Origin: Vanessa cardui
Lineage: Eukaryota; Arthropoda; Insecta; Lepidoptera; Nymphalidae
Direction of reading: 5' to 3'
Assembly: GCF_905220365.1 (NCBI RefSeq)
Contig: NC_061135.1
Span: 13,235,501-13,299,500, forward strand
DNA length: 64,000 nucleotides
Part shown: in pieces, positions 12,901 through 27,900 of the stretch
How the letters are laid out: the number at the start of each line of letters is the position of its first letter
Position numbering within the stretch: position 1 is the stretch's first letter
Made by a program: the position numbers and the translations under genes
Notes under the pieces: model-generated
The model's database searches: none
Told to the model about the DNA's origin: nothing
What the model saw: the letters and a program-made list of their open reading frames with translations, nothing else

Positions 12901-15900
12901 CGTAACGCAATGCGACTCTTCGGGGCCAATACATGTGTCACATGAGGAATGACATTTAGCACACATGTAGTCTTCATTCTCAAACGTAGACGGAGGGCAT
13001 GAGGCGGAACAAGTTCCATTGTATAAAACTAAGTGATGTTCACAAGATGTACAGGCATCAGCTCGCTCTGAACAAGTCGAACAATGCGCAGCACAAGGGC
13101 GGCAAGCGGATGCTTCGCTGTCTTCCCAATATCCATCAGGACATTGTTGTAAGCATAAACCTAAATCCGCTACTAATAAATGAGCTGGTGAACAAGTCAG
13201 ACAAGAATCTTGTCCAGGTCCAACGCAGGTCTCGCATGATTCGTGACAAGGCCAACAAACTCCACCCTGGTTCGCGTAACTTCTTGGAGGGCATCGTGAC
13301 ACACAAGCGTCATCAAGACGATAGTGCTTGCACGTTATACATTGGGTAGGTCCTTTTCCATAGCATCCTTGAGAATCGCATTCGGGATCACATTCATGAA
13401 TGACGCGCCTATCATTACTATCAGCGAGGACATTTTCCCCATGCGGCGAGGGAACGTTATGTCCGTCGAGACTTGCTACTGCCTTTTCTGGATCTGAGCC
13501 AGCGGCGAATAATGTTGGGAAGTTCTGATAATTGGTAAACGCGTCAGTATTGTAAAAAGAATCCCCGACAGAATCATATCCATCAGCCGCTGTTGGAAAA
13601 GCGTATGGTGGCGCTATTGGCGACGGCCTTTTAGACCGCAGCTTGACGGGATCGGTTGAAGTACCATAAAATATTAACTGCCATTTTTTAAGGATACCTG
13701 GTTGGTTCACATGTCTGTTACCAGCATTGACAATTTGGAGAGTCCATTTACCTTCTGCTCGTTCACCCCAAAAATGAACGCTTAAAAATGGCCAATCATC
13801 GAAATTAGAACTAATGACGTCACGAGGTCTTTCAAACAATAAAGTCGAGGTAGTTCCCATTGGGGATGTAAGCAAGATTCGTAGATTTCCACGTGGAAAG
13901 AATCTCAATGATATTTTACATTGGACGTGTTCGAGATACCTGACCTCATTAACTGTTCCACTGCATCCATTAACATCCATATGTACACTTAAAGTGTAAC
14001 CATAAGATGATTCAATAGGTTTGTCTTCATTGATTTCCTGCGATTTGCAAATGTGCTGAGGAGGAACTGATACCCATTGTTCAGCTAGATTTACCATTTC
14101 AGTCGCATCCATGAGACCATAACCAAACTTGTGACTAACTTTTCTTTTAATGCCATTGACGATCCATCCATTTTCTTTTTCTAATGGTTGTGAACGAGAA
14201 GTTAATACTACTAGATATTGCATGTCTCTCCAAGTTAGATCTGGATTAGCTTCTAAAGCGAGAGCACATATACCGGCCGCTAAGGGCGCAGAAGCCGAAG
14301 TGCCTGTATGTTCTACAGTACAAATATGATCTGCTCTTAATCGTCCATCCATATCAACTGTAGCTACGCTTTTGTCATGCCCAGGCGTACCAGAACTGTA
14401 AGTAGTGGCTAAAGTCGATGAACATTCTTCTAGATACCATGGCTTGTATCCACCTTGGGTTGCACTTGATATTGACAAAGTAAATATACTGTTTGTGTAA
14501 CCATCACAATTACAAGAGTCTGTGTGGCGTCCACCATTTCCTGACGCCCACACAAATATACTTCCTTTCCCACGTCTGCCACTAGTAACTCCGTAAATAA
14601 ATGCTCTGAAAGCAAAATAATTATTATTAACTCGGCTGCTTTCACTTGTAAGTTAAAAGCTGTTTTATTTTGCCCTAGATAACCGAAATTGCTTTTTTGA
14701 TAATGATTTGTCTTGCGATAATGATTTGCATAATATTTTAATGATGCTCAGTAGAACAATTGGTGCGTAAAATTTATTTTATATCACATAGAAATTATTG
14801 AAATTTAATTACAACACCCTACTTACCTTCTCGCCAATGGTCCCGGTCCATCAACGGTTTTACCGTCATCTTCTGGTCCCCATGATGCACTATATATGTC
14901 GATATGATCGGGGTTCAAACCCAATGCTCTAGCCTCTACTGCATCATTAACAACACCATCCAACATCCGTACTCCTCCTACACTTGCATTGTAGGCGATA
15001 CCAACTCCACAGTACTGATTGTAAGCTACGGCAGCGACCTCACCAGCACATCGTGTGCCGTGTTTATTATCACCATTATCTTGAGGCATTGGATCATCAT
15101 CGTTTCCATTAATATCCGTGGAAGCAAGAGGATCCTAACAAAAATAAAGGATGTAAGACCTCAATCAAATCAAAATAAAACAGGTACAGTAAAATATAAA
15201 TAAAAAAATATTGCTTACATAGTTTTGCGCGAGATCCGGATGATTCGTCTGAATACCATCATCCAATATAGATACAACTACATTTTTGCCTGTATAACCT
15301 TTCTGCCAGGCGGAGGCTACATTCATGTCAAGACCATCTTTTGCGCCACCATTCTGTTAAGTAAAACATTACAAATTAATCTGATATAAATAATGTCATC
15401 AGACTAACTAACTTATCTTATATTTATTATCTCCACATGGGCCACCTGATGATAATTGGTCACCACTACCAATAGACAAAGGCATTGTAAGAAACATTAA
15501 CCATTCCTTACATCGCCAATGCGCCACCAACCTTGGGAACTAAGATGTTATGTCCCTAGTGTATGTAGTTACACTGGCTCGCTCACCCTTCAAACCGGAA
15601 CACAACAATACTTAGTACTGTTGTTTGGCGGTAGAATATCTGATGAATGGTAATGGTAATGGTCCTTGAGGCGAGCTTACACAAAGCCCTACCACCAAGT
15701 ATAAATATATTTTGTTGCAACTTACCAGATACCACTGTTCCTTGAACAATGGATCCGGAAAGAATGGCGACGGTGTGATCGCTCGATGTCTTGTCCGATG
15801 CGAGGGCTGTCTCCGCGATAATTGTGACCATAGCGACGTTTCGTACGGATTGTAGTCCCGTTTGATTCGCCGCTTCTCGCGTTGCTGCTCGAACCATTTC

Positions 15901-18900
15901 ACCTGGAAACAAGAATGAATTTAATATTTTGCCAAACAGACCAGTCGACAGTTAAGACAATTTATTCAATTAGTCAACTCAGTAATTCAATTAGCAGAAT
16001 GCCTTCATGCAAACTTTCTTCAGTATGATGAACTTCTTGAAGGCAGGACAAAATATTTTTGTTTGATAAATTTGAAATGGAATAAAACTCTACTCCTTAA
16101 GAAATACTTGTAACACCGTCAAATATTATTGTATACTTGCGACCCACCACGACTTCGCACGGGCGCAATCCTAATACTAAAAAAACTACATTTTTTTTCT
16201 TATTTCTTTACTATTTTATCCATATTTTATATACAAAAACCTTCCTCTCGAATCACTTTATCTATTAAAAAAACCTCATCAAAATCACTTGCGTAATTTG
16301 AAAGATCTAAGCATATATAGTGACAAACAGCGGTAGGCTTTGTTTTATACCATGTAGTGATATATATCGTAATGCCGATTAATGAATTGACTTAGGAGTG
16401 AAAAATTGAAAAAAATCGTTATGAAGAAATAAAAAAAATCGCAATCCACGATAACATTTTAGAAGCACTCGAGTCGGTACGTGCTGTACAAGTGAACAAT
16501 GGCACAATTCTTAGCTTTCAAAGCGTTTCAAACAAGACGTCCTTACTGTTCAGTTCAGACGGGGCAATTTCAGTCGGTGACACCGAACGAGCGGGGAGGG
16601 CACCGTCGTATTTACATGAGAATGATCGCGTTTGTCCGAGTTACATTGCTCTCGCTAGTGACATCACAATGCCGTGGAATTTATAGCCACGTTAAGACAA
16701 AAAAAACAACGATGTCTATTCCGTTTTATATGATAACAAAGGACTTGGAGAATAACGTCCAAGACTATTTAAATTAAAACAAAAAAAATGACTTTTATAT
16801 ACTTTTTTTTTTAATGAATCTCACAAACGACAAAAACTGACGATAATTTTCTATTATTAGGGAATATTATCATTTTTAAACAGACAATTGTAAACAACTT
16901 GCAAAAATAATCATCGAAAATAATAATATAAATGACAAGCATTCACAAAAATATTATTAGAAAGTAGAAGCAGTAGTAGTAGAAGAAGTAGAAAGAAACC
17001 TTCTATTTTTGACCAAAACTAAAATTGTGATACTATGTGATACAAGAAAAGTTACTAGTAGACTGGACATATAAATGGAAGAAATTAACTATACGTAAAA
17101 TAAAAATAAAATAAGACAGTTAATAAAAACTTATTGTACTATTCAATTTTAGAACAGTCCATAAATTCGAAAATAATTTTAAAAAAAAGAAAAAAATTAA
17201 AAAGGTTTCCTTTACATAAAAAGGGACAGTTGGCATTAAAGTTATAATTAAACAGGAGGCACGGTATAGTAACCACAGCCGTGTGTGAGCCTCCGTGGAG
17301 ACGAGCCATAGAACTGTTTGTCTTCGTACCGAGATAATTCAATAAAAACTCGACCGCTTTTCGCTGTGTACGTCGTTCTCTGTACAGTTCGTTACCTAAA
17401 TATTAAGTTAAATATAACGCTCTCGAACAATCTACTTATGTGTTCGACCAAAAACTTTCATGAACATATTGTGAGACAATTGACTGAACAGATTTGGGTC
17501 ATATGCTGTTCAATCTTAGTATAATTAAGAAGATCTGAAGCACCACTGATATATAGTCTTGGAAAATTAATTTAAAAAAATATCCTCTAAATAAATCTAT
17601 TTATATCTCTTCCTCCTACTGACATCCTAATTTTATTTGGAGTCCTCACAGTATGTCTTTTTCTTCTATTCTCATTATTCCGCACTTCTCTGCCTGACGT
17701 CATCTCACAAGTACCACATTATTTCCAGTCATATCGTATCACACAATACATCTATCGTTTCTTTGGTAGTCTCCTTCCTCGACATCCATCCAAATCCATG
17801 CTCAAGACCTTCTTCATTCCTCGGCAAACATGTCCATACCATGTCAGCCGGTTTCCATTTAACTTCTCGGTTACTGGTGCCACTTACAAATTTCCTCTTA
17901 TATACTTAAATCTATTTATTCATGTAATTTTAAAATATAATGTCTACGTTGTGTCTTCAGAGTTGAGTGACCGATCGTAATTACAGACGCAAGGAGTATT
18001 ACTTCATAATTCGTACTGGTACTCAATGAGCTTAGAGCCGGTGTGCCATTGACTACGAAAGCTGATTATCATTATAAACATACCATCTTCATATTTTCAC
18101 TAAGCCAATATATGCTGGTGACGATAAAAACGAGCTAATTCATTTATTTATATAATTTTGTTGAAAACAATACTTTAAAACCTAATATATTATATATTTT
18201 GATTTGTCTTTTTTTTAGAAAGACGTACCGGATACGTCATCAGATGTTATGTGATCAGCGCCGCACATACAGATTGGCACTGTAAGAAATATTAACCATA
18301 AGAATTAACTTAGTCAGTTGTCATAAGAAGTAACTTAGGCTACAAAAGTTACAAATTCTGATGAGCACAAAGTCGCGGGCACAGCTAGTCTATTTATATG
18401 AATAGTTCGTCACAAAGAATAAAATTACGTTCACAATTAAGCAGATTTATATGAAGCAACATTTATAATATACAAAGTCCATATTATTATAAATTTAACA
18501 AGATAGCAGTTTGTCTGTTTAATCCAATAAAAACTGTACGGTGACCGAGCTGGTCGGTTACACACGCTCTGCTATATAACCGGGGCATTGTATGCTCTTT
18601 GAAATATGAACCCGATTTATTCCGCCAAGAAGCTTTGCGGAGACTATTCATATTTGAAACGTTCGATATTTTTATATATAAACGTTAAATTAGATACCAA
18701 ACCGAGTCTCGATATACTTTTATGTAACCGTGATACCAAAATATATAACAACAAAAAGCCAAGGCCTCCTTTCCCTTTGAGGAGACGGTTTGAAACATAT
18801 TCCACCACGCTGTTCCAATGCGGGTTGGTGGAAAACATGTGGCAGAATATCTATTAAATTCGACACATGCAGGTTTCCTCACGATGTTTTCCTTCACCGC

Positions 18901-21900
18901 CGTGCACGCGGTGAATTATAACCACAAATTAATCATATGAATATTCAGTGGTGCTTGCCTGGGTTGCAACCCACAATCTTCGGTTAAGATGCACGCTTTC
19001 TAACCACTGAGCCATCTCGACTATCCAAAATATATATGCAACAAGCTGTGCCCGCGACCTTATACTCGTTTGAATTTAACAAAAAAATACATTATTGTAG
19101 CCTCAATAATTCCTTATTATATCAGTTACCTGTCAGTGAAAGTCCCGTCAAAATCGGTTCAGCCGTTCCAGTGATTAGCCGGAACAAACACACAGACAGA
19201 CTGACAAAAATTTTAGAAAATGTATTTTTGGTATATGTACCGTGTATACATACATATGCATTGAGTAAAAAAGGGCTATTTTAATATTACAAACAGACAC
19301 TCCCATTTTACTAATTATGTATAGATAATAATTGTACTTAAGATAAAAATTTAATGTTAAAATAAATTTGTTAAAGGTCGTAAATCTCAGAAAATAGTCA
19401 ATTGTGCACGAGATATGTCTCGTATATAAAAGAGCTCAAGTCGCAGAGCCCGCTCAATCCAATTGACTCTCTCGCTATCTCTAGTCCGATGCAAACGAAA
19501 AGAGACCAGTCGCAAGATCAACCAAGTTTCTGTAACTTTAAACCGCCTTATTTCGTATTATTACTGAGAATATATTGACAAAACAAAATTATATTCAAAA
19601 GATTATATTGCAAAAATAATATCAACAGGTAAGTTTAAACATTTCTTACTTTATTATACTTGTACGGCCAACATCAAATTCAAATGAAATTAGATATAAA
19701 AGTTATGTATGTATGTATACTATATGTTAATAAAAAAGGGAAATATTTTATAGATACAAAATAAACGCCAAATATAAATTAGATAGATTGGATAGAAATA
19801 TAACCAAAAAACGCTTTAACAATATGTCCTGCAGAAAATATTTTCTAAATCCGTGTTACGTCACGTTGATAAAAATCACTTTTTTTACGCAAACAACGCC
19901 TCCATATTGTTCTAACGGCGCTTGTTAGCACGCATACGCTCAGCTGTGCAAATACACGACGACATAGTTATGTCGACAGGAAAAATATACCAGACGAATT
20001 TATGATTCTAACGTACTAAAACTGTTAATATTTCCTACACAAAAAATCGATGCAAAAAGACTCAATTTTAAACTCATCAACATGATTTAAAAGAAGAAAA
20101 AAAACATGGACTAAATTATATTCGAAATTCGAATTGATAAATATTAAATTTCGAATTCCTAATTTGAGAATTTTTGAAAAAACAACCGTTACGCTTAAAA
20201 GTAAATTGCATTACACTTCAGTAAGACGTGACCAATGAGAGCTCTACGGAAAATAAAGTAAGACTTCAACTGTCACATCACTATTTAAAGTACGTAAAGG
20301 TGAACTCTCACGGACTGTGAAACATCACTATGTTGCACGTTATAGTGCTGCTTCATCTACTTTTGACTTACGAGCTGTAATGTAACCAATCTCTGTGATC
20401 TATGATTTGATTCCGTACATTCGCTTGCAGTCGAGTAGTTGCTTTTACACTGTATCGCTCAGTTCTCCTCGCTCACTCATATAATACTCGAATCTGAATT
20501 AATTGCTCTCAAACGTTGGAAATTGATTTCATTACGTCACTTATTTAATACATTACATATAGAGGAACTTCAATATAACCGGGTATTGCGACAACCATAG
20601 ACATTGGCACTGTAAAAAATAGTTTAAAGAAAAGTTAAAGCAGATATTTTTAACTTTGTCATTTAGTAAATTCAAATCGTTTGTAAAAAATACGTATACA
20701 TTGGTAGAAAAAGCATATTATTCGATACAAGATTATATAGATGATAAAAAAGCGTGGAGTTAATACCTGTTGACTTCCAAGCAGGATATATTAATTTAAA
20801 TAATTGTATTTAACTAACATGACTTTGTATTTTTTAAATGTTAAAAAAGAGTAACTACTGAGTTTCTTGCCGGTTCTTCTCGGTAGAATCTACTTTCCGA
20901 ACCGGTGGTAGCTTCACTTAGTAAAATGGCGATTTCAAAGAGCTTGTAAAAGCCTACTTGCATAAAGTTTATTTTGATTTGGTTTGTTACCTTACCTTCC
21001 TTTTAGTTACCTTACATCGCCAATTGACCAATAATCTTTGGAACTAAGATTTTATGTCAACTGAGCTGTAGTTTACACTGGTTTAATAACCCTTCCAATC
21101 GGAACACAACAATACTAAGATATTTTTGTTTGGCAGTAGAATAGTGCCCTACTACCAAGTAAATAATTTTAAGTATTCAAATTTCAGTTTTAATTTTGCT
21201 TGTTTTCATACTAAGAAAGCTGCTGAACTATATGTATTGTCAAAATCGTTTTTCCTTAGTTCTTATAATAAGAATTCAAAGTCATCGAGATGCTCTTCTA
21301 AATCAAAAAGACAGGCATTGGTATTCTACTATACATAATTAACACTAATTATAAACATTGACAAATAGCTAACGTCATTACGTCGTCAAGTAAGTAGAAA
21401 CGATCTCACGCACACAAGCCTTAATAAAGCCTCTTTGTGCTTATATGCCGTAACGTAATAGGGTCCTAAACTAATAAAGCGAAGGTCCTGTGGCAGGGTC
21501 CGAAAGGGTTTAAACAGATTTACGCAGAAAAAAAAATCGTACGGCCCGTTCGGGTCTTGCTTGTGGGGTCAACAAACAGAAATTATTGAGGAATCCTTTG
21601 TCTTAAAGCTAATAGACCGGTCAATAAGGGATTTCATATTGAAAAAGCCAAATATTTGTAACTTTGTAATATTCATAAAAATAATAAACGTCTTCAAATA
21701 AAACCTCCTTTTAATATATTAAGCGATTCTTTATTCCTTCCGTCTATATTCCAATAAGTAAATAATAAAGAGATTTAAAATCATCGCTGATTAATTTAAC
21801 TGGAGTAAAATAAAAATTAAAGAGAAGTGTCGTTTAAATGGACCTGTTTCCAAGACTTGAGATAACAAATTCTTACAAGCGACGGTTAATTTAATTTAAA

Positions 21901-24900
21901 ATCGTACTATAATCTTATTGATTGGACTGCATGTAAGCTACCAAAAACCCATCACTTATTCTACCCCCCAAACAGCAATACCAGCTCCAATAAAGTGACC
22001 GAGGCAGCGTCACTACAGGCGAAAGGGACCTACCATATTCCTTCCCAAGATTTGTGGAGAATTTATAATATAAGTAATGGGTAATATTACTAACAGAGCC
22101 GGCGGTGGCGGTGGTAGCCACTTACCGTTAGGTGGCTATTTGTAAGTCAACCTACCTAATCGAAATAGAAAATCGAAAAAGTATACACTTATGTAGAACG
22201 CATATTAGATGTTTTCGAAAGAAAAATCTAAATCACATAACTCATTATAAAGCAGTTAGCAAGGTAAAGGGGTTAATGGATGACATTTAATGATGAAGGG
22301 TACTAAACATGAGAAAGGCACGAAGTGTTGCTGGCACGCCTCTCACTTCTGTTACCGGGACACTTGAATGTCAGTGTTGCCAGTGGTAAAACACGCGGCG
22401 CCTGTTAACGAAAATCCTTGTAACCAGCTCGTTATATAAACTAAAATAAAAATTAGATTTTAAAAATAGAATTAACATTGATTTAGTATTCAACGGTTTC
22501 CAAATGACGTTTGAGCATAAACTCAATTATATATTATTGAATTGAGTATATTACTAAGATAGAGAATGGAATTGAGTATATAACAAAGAGCACCCAACAC
22601 GAAATTAATGGATTAAGCTCAATTTAATGACATAATCTAGTATTGATTTATACGAAACGACCAACAAACAAATAAATGAGATATATATTTTGCAAAAATA
22701 TATAAATTTAAAACACGAGTAGCGATAAAAAGAAATATATGCCAGGTCCCTCATTATGAAGGTGTTTACGGTGTAATAGCGTCCGTAGAAGGCTGTTTAT
22801 TTTGTAGGTTGACGGTCAACATAGGCAAGTACCGACACCACGCCCCCAAGTTTTATTAGCTCGGCAGTTCACTTCGATGTTAGTCGTAAATTGGTGTAAA
22901 GTACACACGGAGGAGCTGTATCTATTAAAATTGGGCCATTTACTTTCATAAAACTCGATATAAGAAGCGATTTAAATGTAATTACGTATTTTATGTTAAC
23001 TTTTTTTATACATAAGTAGGTACATGCATATTTGTCTTACAACCTTACAATCTTTGACCAAAACAAAAATAATTAAAAAAAAAAAATATTATGCGCTTTT
23101 AGTATTACCAAAATTTTTCGAACAACTATTTTGGGCAGAATGGATTTATGCACTTCAATTTAAAAAAAAAAACGAGTCAATTCTTTTTTCAAAAATATGC
23201 TATCATCCGACAAATATCCGAGAATATATTCGACGGTTTATAATACTAATCTATGAAACTAAAAACCAACCACGGCGAGCAAATAAAATCGACCAATCAC
23301 ACTCACATCCATTACGGATTGTCGTACATTACAATAATAATCGTCCAATGAAACAACGCATCCATCAATATCATCCAATTAAAACAAACAAAATATCTAT
23401 TAGCTCGGCTTCTATTACAACGTCATCTAATCCATTGTTCTGATGTCGAGTACATCGATCACTTAATGTTATTGAATGACTGAAGCAATTGTCCGGTGCA
23501 TAGCCGTACGACGTAGGAGACATCCCATTTAGATGTTGTATCGAGAAAATTGATTCTACATAATGGTGGACGCTGTTACGCTATTAACGCTGCAGTAACC
23601 GAACGCGGAATGATTCATTGCATTGATAATATCGATGTTCGTGTTTGTATATTATTTACACATATATTATGAAAAATATTTCCAGATAGAAGTTTCTTTC
23701 TGAGTACCGACACATAACATACAACTAGATGTTTCACTTGATGGTTCATTTTGAGAACTATAGTCACCTTTTACATTGCAGTGATATACGAAATGACTCA
23801 CAGAATACCAGTTTTTTATGCTATGCTATATATGTTGGCGGACGAGCATATCGGTCACCTTATGGTAGGTTCACCAGCGATCATGCAGCGGCGCTGTAAG
23901 AAATATTAACCCATCCTTACATCGCCGATACGCCATCAAACTTGGGGACTAAAATGTTATTTCCATTGTGCCTGTATTTACACTGAGTCACTCACCCATC
24001 GAACCAGAACTCAAACAATACTGAGTACTGGTACTTGGGGGAAGAATATCTAATGAGTAGTCAACTCAATAAGTCTTAAAAAAGATAATTCATATAACAT
24101 TCTATACACGAACTAACTTTTAATCTCTAAGAAATAACATCTTCTATATGCATATTAATATTAGAGTATGAACTTATATTAGATCAACGTAAATACGGGG
24201 ATTAGCTCCGTGCAAATACAGAAGCGCATTAGAGTTTGCGCCAACTAGGCGTGTTATAAACTACTAAACGTTTGATCTGGCTACGTATTATATATTAGAA
24301 ACTAATTACGTATTTACTTAGTATAACCGCAGCCAAGTTAAACGATGACCTTTGATAAGGGGATAAGACTATTACTAGGATAATTGGTAAATTGTCGCCC
24401 GCGTTTTTGCTCGCGTTTTATGGGTTCATTGTTATGTGTTAGGAAAAAAAACGTAGTTTATGTCATTCCTTGAAATTCAAGTTTGCTTCACGCTAAATTT
24501 CATCAAAATCGGTTCATTGGTTTGATCGTGAAAGAGCGTCAGACAGATAGAGTTACTTTCACATTTATAATGTTAGTATAATATGGATCAAATAGGAATG
24601 TCTCTTTGTGATATTAAAATAACTTCTTTTTACTGAAAGTATATGTATTTGAATATGGTGGAGTAGAGATGGCCCAGTGGTTAGAACGCGTGCATCTTAA
24701 TGATGATTGCGGGTTCAAACCCAGTCAAGCACCGCTGTTTCACGTGCTTAATTTGTCTTTATAATTCATCATCTCGTGCTCAGCGGTGAAGGAAAACATC
24801 GTGAGGAAACCTGCATGTGACAAATTTCATAGAAATTCTGCCACATGTGTATTGCACCAACCGCATTGGAACAGCGTGGTGGAATATGTTCCAAACCTTC

Positions 24901-27900
24901 TCCTCAAAGAGAAGGCCTTTAGCCCAGCTGTGGAAATTTACAGGTTGTTGTTGTTGTTACATATACTGTACTGTCTGTGTGTTCTGGCTAATATCTGGAA
25001 CGGCTGGACCGATTATAATGGGATTTTCACTGATAGATAAATGATGTAACAAGGAGTAACTTGATTAACAAAAACATATTTATCAAATTCAAACGCGCAC
25101 AGTCACAGGCACTGCTACTTAAAAATAACAACGTGTATTTAAGCGCAATATTGCCGTAATCCGTACCCAAAAATCATTTCAAAAAATAAAAAAAAATCGA
25201 TACAAAGAAAAACGTCCTCGTTTTTCTATTAAAAGGTTATGAAGAAGTTCGAACGAGGAAATCCTATCCTATCGAAGGGATAAGGGTCGCGGTACTTCTG
25301 TATTTATAAGTAATTTTTCTTCGACGCCTCCCTTATTAAATGTAAAACTTTTCCCTTTGTGTGTTAGATATTATTCAATTGTATCTCGAATAAATGTAAA
25401 TTTACGTCTTTAATAAAACGAAATTCTTCTCATTTAACGTTTATGATTTCGTCCGAAGAAATGAAAATATATATTTTGAACACATATACGAGAACGGCAA
25501 TATCGAATTGGAATTTACACAAAACTACTATTGATACACACAGTACAATAAAAAAATTATAGTTACACAAAACGGTATAAATCAATATAAATATTACAAA
25601 TGTAAAAGTATTTACTTATACTTTTTTAGTATTCTAGTGGAATTATTAAGTTAGTCTTACTAATTAGTGATTCTAATTTATATATACATACAACATTAAC
25701 TTTATTTAAGAAGGATATTTTATGGTTATTGACTAGATCAAAGCCGACTTCGATAAAGGTAGAAAGAATGGTACTAATTATATTTCATCAAAGCGTGCTG
25801 TGGTTTTTGTATGAAAAAAGTGTGTAATCTAATTTTTTTTTAAGGTATAGGTTGGCGGACGAGTATATGGGCCACCTGATGGTAAGGGGTCACCATCGCC
25901 CATAGATAATGACGCTGTAAGAAATATTAACTATTCCTTACTTCGTCAATGTGCCACCAACCTCGGGAACTAAGATGTTATGTCCCCAGTGCCTGTAGTT
26001 ACACTGGCTCACTCACCCTTTAGACTGGAACACAACAATACTGAGTACTGTTATTTGGCGGTAGAATAACTGATGAGTGGGTGGTACCTACCCAGACGGG
26101 CTTGCACAAAGCCCTACCTAAATTATAATAGATGTTTTCCATAAAAGTAATTTAAAGCGATTTTTGCTAGATCCCATTTAACAGTAACAAAATCTATATT
26201 AATATTATAAATATGGAAGTAACTCTATCTGTGCCTGTCGCTCTTTCACGAGCAAACCGCTGAACCGAATTTGATGAAATTTGGTATGAAGCAAACTTGT
26301 ACTCCAAGAAATGACACACAAGTTATTTTTTGCCTAACACATGACAACCAACACACTAAAATGCGAGCCCAGCACAGACCACTATTAGTTGTCTATATAT
26401 AGTGGTGGGATATCCAAAATTGGGGGTTACAACCCATTAAATTTGGATAAAAGCCTTCTACATCATTTATCAATATATTATAGAAAATAACATAATCATT
26501 AATGCGTTTAACAAACCATAAATAGTTCCGACAGATGCGACATTATTACCTCATATTTTATTTTACTATTAAAGCGCCTACGATTAATATTGGAGCAATA
26601 AATTACGTACGAGTACAATACTTGAGTACTTAAAAAAACCAAAGAAGAAGTCACAAGATTTTCTTTGGTAAAGAACAAATATCTAAAGCTTAATTAATCA
26701 CTCTTCATCTAGTTTACTAAAGAGACTGAAATCCCGATTTTAAGAATTGCATAAGACAACGCATATTACTTTTTATGTCATTTTTTTTTAATTTGTAAGT
26801 AATAGTTATACACACATTGTCTCTTTTTACTTTCATAGTTAAAGGTTTATTTTAAAAGCACCGGAATTCAGGTATACATAGGCTTATCGACACAAATATA
26901 TTTATAGGAGTATCTTTGACATATTGTTAATGGTGCAATATGACGCTTAAATAAATAATAACACACGAACGCATTCAATCTTCAAATCTAAACACAAAAA
27001 TACTAAGTACCTATTGCTGTTTGTTTGGTTATATCTGAAAAGTGAATAGAAAACCTACCTAGACAACACAAGAAAGCTCTACCACAAGTATCTATAATGG
27101 CGTGTTAATAAATCACGTACGCGATTTATATATGTATTTATATATTCTATTCATATATTAAAAATTGGAGTGTATGTTTGTAACATTAAAATAGCCCTTT
27201 TTTACTCAATGCATATATACACGGTACATGTACCAAGTAAACAATTTTTAAAATTTTTGTCTATCTGTCTGTTTGTTCCGATTAATCTCTGGAACGGCTT
27301 TCCGATTTTGACGGGACTTTCATTGGCAGAAAACTAATATTATAAGGAGTAACTTAGGCTACAATAATATATATATTTCGTTAAATTGAAACGCGTACAA
27401 GGTCGGGGGCACAGCTAGTATATGATATAATTAAAAGTCCCAAAGAAAACAAAAGACATACACAACGCGAAATTTCGATCAATGTAAAACACACGTTTCA
27501 ATTAGGCCCAACCATTACTGTTATCAAATGTCTCGCTAACGCTAAGCTATGTCCCATCGCAATTTGATATACGAGCAGATTACACTGTTATTTTGTTGGA
27601 AATCGTGCTTTTGTGTCAAAGGGAAAAGCCTATAATCCGTATACAGCTAAGTAATAACTTTTCGATGTGTGATACACAGATAACACTGTGTTTATGTTTA
27701 CGTTAAATGGAATTAGTTGTGCTGATGATAAAAGCGTTTTAACCGACTTCAAAAAGGAGGTTATCAACTCGTCTGTATTTTTATATTTAGCAAAAAATAG
27801 TACGAGAATACTGATTTGTAAGAAATATATTTCTTACAAATCAACTTTTATACGACAGTATACATGTGTCAATCAAGAGACTCGTATTGGTTCTATATTT

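Noticed and set aside
12999..13349. 116-codon plus-strand frame opposite the large Fur2 exon
   Set aside because: Shadow of the Cys-rich coding strand; no independent support.
23024..23443. 139-codon plus-strand frame
   Set aside because: Lys/Ile/Asn-rich, low-complexity translation of AT-rich DNA with no recognisable domain or splice context.
24661..24740. tRNA-like A and B boxes as a possible tRNA gene
   Set aside because: They are the head of a SINE-A copy, repeated many times, without a proper cloverleaf end.
24786..25044. Open frames starting MKENIVRKPAC on the plus strand (also near 31090 and 44479)
   Set aside because: The same translation occurs in every well-preserved SINE-A copy; it is a repeat artefact.
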